Assembly: GCA_015832175.1 (NCBI GenBank)
Contig: WJXW01000002.1
Span: 1,364,001 to 1,428,000, forward strand
Length of the DNA: 64,000 nucleotides
Origin: Paraphaeosphaeria minitans
Taxonomy: Eukaryota > Ascomycota > Dothideomycetes > Pleosporales > Didymosphaeriaceae
Direction: 5' to 3'
Positions 57,349 to 64,000 of the stretch are shown here, one piece after another. How positions within the stretch are numbered: position 1 is the stretch's first letter; every line of letters starts with the position of its first letter. The notes below the pieces were generated by a model. It worked only from the letters and a program-made list of their open reading frames with translations. It was not told the origin of the DNA and ran no database searches. A program made the position numbers and the translations under genes.

Positions 57349-57777
57349 GCGACGTGACGGCTGGAATTGTATAGTGGAAACGAACTTTGGCCACCATGGT
57401 GGCGGCGAGGTGACTCGGTGGCTTTGCGTCTCTCATGTTAATGTGTACATCCCTCGGTCGAGCTGAGCGAGTGCCGCTCGCTAATGCTGCAATAAAAGGC
57501 ACAGCAGTGCTTCTACATACTTTCTCCAATTCGACATCTGCGGCGACGGTGACGCACCACGTGATCAGTGAAGCATAATAGAGATGTTTCCAAAAAAAAT
57601 CACTTTTCGATGCAACTACCTATCAAACCTCGAAACAAAGTAGACAGTACCCCCCTTTTACCCTCCACCCAGTAGCAATTTAAGACAGTACATCCGTTTA
57701 CCCTCCACACTAGCTATTTTCGCAAAAAGAGAAACACATGTCCATCCCTCCTCGAACCCTCCTCGCCTCACACTCAC
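57349..57777. other. Intergenic between convergent genes
   Basis: The 3' ends of the transporter and the secreted-protein gene meet here. A short duplication of TTTACCCTCCAC with flanking bases occurs at about 57656 and 57699. No gene is seen. Confidence 0.5.
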
Positions 57778-58953
57778 CTACTCATCCCTCGACCAACTCC
57801 GGCTCCCCTCAATAGTGGTTATCGCCCCAGCGTGTTCATACCCCTTATTCGTCGCGCGCTCCGGACCGTACACCTTGGAAAACAGCGTGCACTTCGTGCC
57901 CCCGATATCGTTGACGCCGTCAGTAAGCTGCACGTACGTGTTGAAGAAGACGCATCGCTTGTTGAAGATGTCTGTGTTGGCGCAGTAGTCGGCGCAGGCG
58001 ACTTCTGGGGAGGGGTCGGAGGACGGGATGATGTGGAGGGTGATGTATCTGGGTGGGTTAGTGTGGGTTAGGGGTGGGTTATGGGGGATGGGATTGGGGG
58101 ATGGAATGGGAGATGGAATGGGGAGACGTACTCATTAGATGAGTCATCAGGCGAGGTAGCCTCGATAGCGAAGGCACCGAGGTCGTTTTGGAAGTGAAAC
58201 CCGGGAGTTGCAGGCGTGGGGGCGCGGTTGTAGCCTGTTCACACACACCCGTACGTTAGCTCAGGTTGCCCCCTACATATCGCATAGCAGCCAGACTCAC
58301 CGTTACTGCCAATATGCACGCGCTCGAACGTATCTTCATAGTTCGCGCTGGCGTACTGATTCTCGTTCGTGGTCCTGGCCTGGGCGACATCGGCCGCGAA
58401 CAGCGCGCAGCGGATGTTGGTCACGGGCGGGGGGTTGGCGCACTTGGTCCCGATCTCGAACTTAGGATCGCGCGCGAAGTAGATGTTGAAGGCCGTGCAC
58501 TGGGAGTTGGCGTTGCAGAGCGCGGCGCAGGCGTTGGGGTCGTAGCTCCAGAAATGTCAGTATTATACATGTGATTGTACATCTGCTGGCTGACAGGGAA
58601 GGGGACCACTTACGTGGAGTTGAGCACAAAGTACGTGAGGTAAGCCTCAGTGTTGTGCTCGGAGCCGAACTCGTTGGAGAAGGCTTGGAGATAGCCAACT
58701 GGCGTGGGCACGTTGTGGGCGGCGGCTTGGAGGTCCGTGGCGTTTAGGTAGGCGCTGGTGGAGCCATTGCCTGGAACGGGTGCGCCGCTGGGGAATAGAT
58801 AGATTAGTGGGCGTTTCTGCGATGTGTGGATGCAATGAGGACGAACCTGTCCACGGAAAGGGTGGTGCAGCCGCTGTTGTCAGCGCGGGCAACGAAGGGC
58901 GCAGCAGCTGCGAGGCTGCCCAGCATAGGAGCGAGTGCGATGAGCGAGTGCAT
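57778..58953 (-). CDS. Secreted cysteine-containing protein, unknown function
   Basis: Five exons (58953-58847, 58787-58614, 58545-58301, 58234-58132, 58048-57778) join exactly to 299 residues. The signal peptide is about residues 1-18 (HSLIALAPMLGSLAAAA), with a likely processing site after VAR. The mature part has two similar Cys blocks: YDPNACAALCNANSQCTAFN about residue 98 and ACADYCANTDIFNKRCVFFN about residue 225, each of the form C-x3-C-x4-6-C as in PAN/apple-type modules. Other marks are YFARDPKFEIGTKCANPPP, IRCALFAADV and GTKCTLFSKVYGPERATNKG. Conserved proteins of this layout are widespread in ascomycetes without a known role; this is recalled, not searched. No GPI signal or membrane helix is seen. 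All introns have GTRNGT-like donors except the first (GTTCGT). Confidence 0.85.
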
Positions 58954-59997
58954 GATGGCTGATGGAAGTTCGTGGTCTCGAGATGGGAGTGAAGAGAGAT
59001 GGGGAAAGAGGAGAGACAGTGGGAATTTTGCACGAGAGAAGTGTGGAGGCGCTACATATACGTTGAGGCAGAAATCGATGTCTATTTCGTAAGTTGTGGA
59101 TGTTGAGATGGTCGGCCGTGCGGACGTGGGGATGATTGGGTCCCCACTCTTGTGGACACTGGCAAAAGGAAGCACTCAGTCCGTCTTCTCATCGTATTCA
59201 GTGACCAAGGATAAGCAGCAGAGTCCGTCTCTTGTCATTCTTGAAGGCGGAGGAGCGGTAGTAGGTATCGGAGCCACGAACGAAAGAATGTACATGTGGT
59301 TGCCGGACGATGCTGTTTATGTGCTGTAGGATGCCGGGAACTGCAGCAGCACAGGGACATCGATAACACGAATGCCGCTGCGGCTGCTTGATTTGACCGC
59401 ATCGCAGCAGCCACGCGAAGAAGAAATCTTTTGAGAATGACCTACCTGACCGACACCCGAAATACACATGGGAGACACGGATCAGAAGCGGTGTGCACAG
59501 CAACTCCACGGGTGTTGCCGCGGCGCATGACCACCAAGTATTTTTTCCATAGTCTATCGAAAGCACCGCAGTTCTGGTACACATTGCATGGACGTGCGTA
59601 TGCTTACTGAATCTGCTCTCGCATAGTCGGTCAGCGCGTTCTAAGCGCAAACTTATTCTTGGACTTGTTGAGTTGGAAAGTTCGGGGCTCAGACTAACTG
59701 ATCATTGCTCATTCGACCAGAAAGAAAATACCCATCTCTTTCTGCCCAATCAAATTTTCTGCTCGGCGAAAAATGGTGGGAAGCTGGTATCTGGCCAACA
59801 GTCTACGAAGTATATGTTGATTGCGATGTGGGTTTCGCGTCGCAGACTCTCATCAGTCATGCACAGCACGTGTCTGCTTCCCCGCCCGCGATCTCCGAAT
59901 TCTGGGGATGACTTCAATGCCTAGCGAAAGATGGAAGAGTTGACGGTGCAAGTTCGGTTATCGGAGTTTTGACGTGTGTGATGTTGCCAGATCCGGT
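58954..59997. other. Intergenic, promoter of the secreted protein and 3' flank of GT31 gene
   Basis: No supported gene. Frames seen here are short and change phase. Confidence 0.5.
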
Positions 59998-61386
59998 TTA
60001 ATTCTGAGGACTTTTGCATCGCTGCTGCCTTGCCCAGCTCTGAAACCGCTCCTTCTCCCAGCCGCTTTTCCAAGTCAGCGTTGCCTTCTCACCAGAGCGA
60101 TCCACCTGCTGCGGAGCGACGTGTTGACCAAACTTCATGCTTCTGCTCAAGTGGCACCTCGTCTCGCCGTTCTCGTTATCATTCGGCATCGGCACAGACG
60201 AGTACGACCATTGCACGCAAAACTCATTCTCGCTACAGGAGTCGCGGCATGCCTCCCACGAACCCTCTCCAGGCTTCGCTCTGCCCGCGGATTCATCCGA
60301 GTGATGCTGGCGCTTGCGGTCGAAGAGTATGTTCCACTGCTCGTAGCCGGTGCCTGAGGAGAGGTTGTCCCAGTTGTCTCGTGGGTCTAGATTTTCCGGC
60401 TGCATGAAGCGGAACCACAGGTCAGCGAAACAGAGAGCATCGTCGTTTGGCCGGTTCCATCTTTCGCGTTCAAAGTGCCACATCTCATTCATCAGGTCCG
60501 TGGGCATGTTTGACATGGCGATGACGTGGTCGCACCACAGCCCAGGTCCGTATGGTGCCGTGGCGGGACTGTAGTCGGAAATTTCTGGCCACACCATCGT
60601 TGCAGTAATGTTGAGTGTAGAAAAAAGGACTGTGGTAAGGACCTCGAAGGCGTTCTTGTGGCCTCGAATGTTGTTGTCGTAGTAAGGGATCAAATCGGGG
60701 CGGTCGACCATGATGGCCTTCATTACACCTCGTGATAGGACGATGGTATGGGCAGCGTCAGGCGCGGGTGGATTAGCGAAGAAGTGATATCCATCAGGGT
60801 CAAAAGTTCCGAGCCAAGAGAGCAAATTGGGCCGGACAAGGTGAACGTTCGGCTCTGTCAAGACATACCAGGGCCTTTCGGGTCGTAACAGCCATGTCCG
60901 CTCGACCCAGCGCAGCATCTTGTACTTGTCTAACGTGGCTAGTACGCCCTTTTCCTTGCGACGGTCCTTCTCCTTCAGCTCTGCAAAGTCGACGCTGCTG
61001 TGGGCGAATTCGAGCGTCCTCCGATAGCGCTCCATGTCCGGGTTGTCTTCCACGAAGCTGTCTGTGTAGCGGTCCAGCACATCTTCGACGGTGAAAGGCC
61101 CTACGGTGAGCCGCGAGTCTCCCATTAACAGCAATGAATCATGGTATGCCGAGTCGGTTAGCACCACCAGAGGCGGCAGCTCTGACCAGGAGTCGGAGGT
61201 GGTTGTTTTGACAGATACGATGATCTGCTCGGGTTCGAGGACGCCAGGCGTGGGTATCCGCAGGCTCGTGGGCAGCTCGTCGTCGTCATAGGTTCTGGGA
61301 AAGCCGCTGACCCAGTAGAAGAAGCATAGCGAGACGAGGAGCACGAGAAATCGTAGCGGGCGGATGACTCGGCGGTTGGAGAGCAT
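59998..61386 (-). CDS. GT31-like type II membrane glycosyltransferase, DxD motif missing
   Basis: Intronless gene of 462 residues. The N-terminus is a type II anchor (LRFLVLLVSLCFFYWVSGF, residues 11-29). The lumenal part follows the plan of fungal GT31/Fringe-like proteins: LDKYKMLRWVERTWLLRPER, WYVLTEPNVHLVRPNLLSWL (173-192), PGLWCDHVIAMSNMPTDLMN, MWHFERERW. At the place where relatives have an ETDTY-type DxD metal site, this protein has TEPNVHL. The C-terminal third (EGSWEACRDSCSENEFCVQW and GETRCHLSRSMKFG) resembles a PAN/apple-like module, as in many fungal members. It should act in the Golgi if active; loss of DxD makes this uncertain. The start at 61386 is the only ATG ahead of the anchor. 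Confidence 0.82.
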   Translation of the reverse strand: MLSNRRVIRPLRFLVLLVSLCFFYWVSGFPRTYDDDELPTSLRIPTPGVLEPEQIIVSVKTTTSDSWSELPPLVVLTDSAYHDSLLLMGDSRLTVGPFTVEDVLDRYTDSFVEDNPDMERYRRTLEFAHSSVDFAELKEKDRRKEKGVLATLDKYKMLRWVERTWLLRPERPWYVLTEPNVHLVRPNLLSWLGTFDPDGYHFFANPPAPDAAHTIVLSRGVMKAIMVDRPDLIPYYDNNIRGHKNAFEVLTTVLFSTLNITATMVWPEISDYSPATAPYGPGLWCDHVIAMSNMPTDLMNEMWHFERERWNRPNDDALCFADLWFRFMQPENLDPRDNWDNLSSGTGYEQWNILFDRKRQHHSDESAGRAKPGEGSWEACRDSCSENEFCVQWSYSSVPMPNDNENGETRCHLSRSMKFGQHVAPQQVDRSGEKATLTWKSGWEKERFQSWARQQRCKSPQN

Positions 61387-62350
61387 GGCTAGGATAATTT
61401 GAACCCGCCTTGGGAGAGAGGGGCGCCTACGATGTCATTTGAGGTGCTTGTTAGTGTGTATTTAAGAAAAGGTGGCATTGCTGCGCTGTGCTGCACCACC
61501 ATCGCTCCCAGCATCGGGGCTCGTGCGTGCCGAATTCCGCACCGGAAATGCTGTGTAAGGGATGAGAGCGCGTCGTCTTGAAGCGCTGTACCTAGAAGCC
61601 CTGAGACACTCCCTTTCGCCCTCAATGGCCCGCGGTAGAACAACCAGACGCGAAAAGCAATCGAAGACGCGCGTAGGTATCGCCGCTTTCCTTGGCGTGG
61701 TGTTTACCTACATTCGTCCGCGCGAGTCAGGCGCGCCCCACTAAAGCCGGTGGGCACCGTCAAGCCTCCCCCGCACGTTCTTCCATCCCATCTCTTCCAC
61801 TCCAGCGCCTTCGACCCTCCAACCCAAGGATTCCCTTTGGTCGTGACTTGCAGCTTCACACCGCTGTCGTCAGACTATAATAGTGCTGCCTTCTTTTTCC
61901 GCAATCACAAAGCCACCTGCCCTCCAGCCTTCTTGGGCGAAGCGAAGCCAAGAACGCGGGCGGCCTGGACGTAGGAGCGGCCAATGTCGTGGAGAAAATG
62001 CGCGCTTCATCGCACATCAGACGGCCATCTTAAACACAATAAATCACTAAGCAGACGGCGTGCCCGACCTTGTGCAAGATCCTGTCCAGGATTTCCGCTT
62101 CCGGTGTCAACGATGCGAACTGCACCACTAAGCCCGTAACGATCGACAGTGCTTACAGGCCTCGACTGAATGCTTGTCTCCAGCTGTTAACCCTCCACTA
62201 CCATTCGCCAATGCTCCCAATGTGCAGCTGAAGGCTCGATGGATTATAAGCCCAGCCTTGGATGAGAAAGTCGAGAAAGCATCTACAGGCTCTCTTCAGA
62301 CTCCTTGTGAACTGTCCGAGTCCTATTAGATACCTATTCAAAACTACACA
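61387..62350. other. Divergent intergenic region between GT31-like gene and Zn2Cys6 regulator
   Basis: Promoter side of both genes. CT-rich around 61760-61830. No gene is seen. Confidence 0.5.
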
Positions 62351-64000
62351 ATGACCGGTGTAGTCAAGAGCAACAGGTGCGGAACATGCAGAGACCGCAA
62401 AGTCAAGGCAAGACATCCCATTATGCAAGTTTACACGCCACTGATAGCCACAGTGCGATGAAGTCAAGCCAGTGTGTGGCCCGTGCCGAAAAGGGAAGCG
62501 AATATGCAAAGATCCAATCAGCAAAGTTAAATTCGCCCGACCAAAGGGCATATCTCCAGATGCGGCTCGCGAAAGCGAATGCATGATCGAGCCACTCTCG
62601 CGCATGAGCATTGTCCGCTCCGTTCCCACCATTGAGGGTGGTTCCTTTCAGACACTGAGGATCGGACGCCGGAGAAGAGTGCTCGGAGGTGTAGCCAAGC
62701 CGGATGCTGATGCCAGTCTTCCGCTGTCACGGCCTCCACAGCTGTCTACTGTCGAGTCGTTGCAAATGGCCATGCTGCAAAGCTTCAACCTGGGCCAGCT
62801 TGGCTTGCGGCTTTCTGTAATGGCTGGGTTCATCGAGGATGTGCCACGCATGCTCGGCCAGTCGACGGCTTTCGACGACTCGATCGCTTGTCTCGTCAAT
62901 TGTCATGGTCTTACACTCCGCGGTCAGCGACCCGCGGCTGATATGTCCCAAGGAATCTTGTATGCAAAAGCCCTCTTGAGCTTACAAGCTGCACTCACAA
63001 ATTCGGTCGAGAGCTATTCGGACCTCACTTTGGGTGCAGTGACCATCCTTGGCTACGTTGAGATAATCGGCGGCGGCTCTCGCATACCTCAAAGCGTCCA
63101 GCATGCGGGAGGTGCATGTAAATTGATAGAGGTGAGGGGTCCTTCTCACACTCAGTCGAAATTCGCAAAGGTCCTTTATATGGCCCAGCGAGGACAGAGT
63201 GTATGTATGTGTTTCACCCAATTTCAGTTCGGCAACCTCTGACCATCGACAAACGAACCTTGATTGAAACACCTCCAAATCTGCAAAACACATATACTCT
63301 CTCTCTCTCTCTCTCTCTTTCTCTTTCTCTCTCTCTCTTTCTCTCTTTCTCTCTTTCTCTCTTTCTCTCTTTCTCTCTTTCTCTCTTTCTCTCTTTCTCT
63401 CTTTCTCTCTTTCTCTCTTCTCTCTCTTTCTCTCTTTCTCTCTTTCTCTCTTTCTCTCTTTCTCTCTTTCTCTCTTTCTCTCTTTCTCTCTTTCTCTCTT
63501 TCTCTCTCTCTTTCTCTCTTTCTCTCTTTCTCTCTTTCTCTCTTTCTCTCTTTCTCTCTTTCTCTCTTTCTCTCTTTCTCTCTAACAAATGCAGGTCGTC
63601 GTCTCTATTATGCGCAACAAACCATGCTTCTTCAGCGAACCGGAGTGGAAAAGAATTTCGTACGAAGATCTCTATGAACGTGAAACCGACTTTTTTATCG
63701 ATGAGCTTTTGCGAGAGTTCACCGCATTGCCAGAACTGCTCGTCAATGTGCGAGCATTCTACCACTCGCCTGATGAGGTAGCGAGCTATCACATCTACCT
63801 CGAAGCCCTACGGCTCCGTGAGTCCCTGGGGCCGGTGACTGACTTCGTCAACCAAAAGCTACAAAACGGCCATGACATCGTGGAAGCGTCTTCAATGCTC
63901 GGAGATAGGTTCCTGACCACAATCTACCATTTTTCCAGTAGGGAACTGGGTCATGTTTGCACCTTTTCCTGGGGTGTTTCCATCGTTATCGACACCATCA
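62351..64000 (+). CDS. Zn2Cys6 transcription factor, 3' end outside the window
   Basis: Three exons are visible: 62351-62407, 62454-63200 and 63595 to beyond 64000. The binuclear zinc cluster is assembled across intron 1: CGTCRDRKVK joins CDEVKPVCGPCRKGKRIC, with six Cys in the standard C-x2-C-x6-C-x5-C-x2-C-x6-C spacing. A basic linker (IGRRRRVLGG) follows. The middle region has PQLSTVESLQMAMLQSFNLG, LVNCHGLTLRGQ, SLQAALTNSVESYSDLTLGA and VQHAGGACKLIEVRGP, typical of the fungal regulator domain that follows the zinc cluster. Exon 3 continues VVVSIMRNKPCFFSEPEWKR and EFTALPELLVNVRAFYHSP. Intron 1 begins with GC instead of GT; a GT four bases earlier would lose the conserved Val-Lys. Intron 2 is 394 bases because of a CT microsatellite. 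The target genes are unknown. Confidence 0.9.
63294..63584 (+). repeat. (CTCTTTCT)n microsatellite inside intron 2 of the Zn2Cys6 gene
   Basis: About 290 bases of pure C/T, mainly CTCTTTCT units with short CTCTCT interruptions at 63298-63320, 63421 and 63505. It ends 11 bases before the acceptor AACAAATGCAG, so it takes the place of the usual polypyrimidine tract. The other strand reads as Arg/Glu repeats only by artefact. Confidence 0.97.

Noticed and set aside
63203..63792. Long open frames on both strands through the CT repeat
   Set aside because: A pure CT repeat is open in all frames. The region is an intron of the Zn2Cys6 gene.
1..64000. tRNA or rRNA genes
   Set aside because: I looked for the B-box type GGTTCGAATCC and conserved rRNA strings and saw none. 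A tRNAscan-SE and Rfam run would settle it.

Overview
The window is nuclear DNA of a filamentous ascomycete (Pezizomycotina). The evidence is about 25 protein genes, most interrupted by introns of 45-60 bases with GTRNGT donors and CTRAC branch sites close to the acceptor, plus fungus-specific families: F-box, GH72 glucanosyltransferase, Anp1, Bqt4, Arb1, DPP-V and Zn2Cys6. A Dothideomycete fits the style of the proteins, but this is an inference and no species can be named. I saw no rRNA, tRNA, transposon, virus-derived gene or CRISPR array. Exon borders were worked out by hand from reading frames, splice motifs and family knowledge.

Left part (1-24.3 kb): an M20 amidohydrolase, an F-box protein, an AsaB/GA4-desaturase-type hydroxylase, a methionine-type amino-acid permease, a 35-bp minisatellite with higher-order structure, a DUF1295 membrane protein, a beta-like glutathione transferase, two related coiled-coil proteins in tandem (the first with a broken-looking 5' half), a fused alpha-beta succinyl-CoA-ligase-like protein, a Bqt4 nuclear-envelope protein, a block of three small tandem arrays, and Rho GDI with a pyrimidine minisatellite in its first intron.

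Middle part (24.5-48.4 kb): an unrecognised conserved-looking protein divergent from AP-3 beta, an APH-type kinase, a PigL_N-like small gene, a GPI-anchored GH72 wall enzyme, the Arf-GEF Gea1/2 (GBF1), the mannan polymerase subunit Anp1, the exosome subunit Mtr3, and an Arb1 RNA-silencing protein that carries an N-terminal La motif.

Right part (48.4-64 kb): a gene-poor 3.3 kb stretch with the remnant of a membrane protein, a secreted dipeptidyl-peptidase V followed by a di/tripeptide transporter on the same strand (secreted peptidase plus peptide uptake is a sensible nutritional pair), a secreted cysteine-containing protein, a GT31-like type II glycosyltransferase without a DxD motif, and a Zn2Cys6 regulator that runs off the right edge.

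Several genes belong to membrane traffic and wall building (AP-3 beta, Gea, Anp1, GH72, Rho GDI), but they are housekeeping neighbours and not an operon or a metabolic cluster. The points most worth a second look are the La-Arb1 fusion, the fused ligase with an eroded ATP-grasp half, the tandem coiled-coil pair, and the unusual intron borders in Gea, Bqt4 and the Zn2Cys6 gene.
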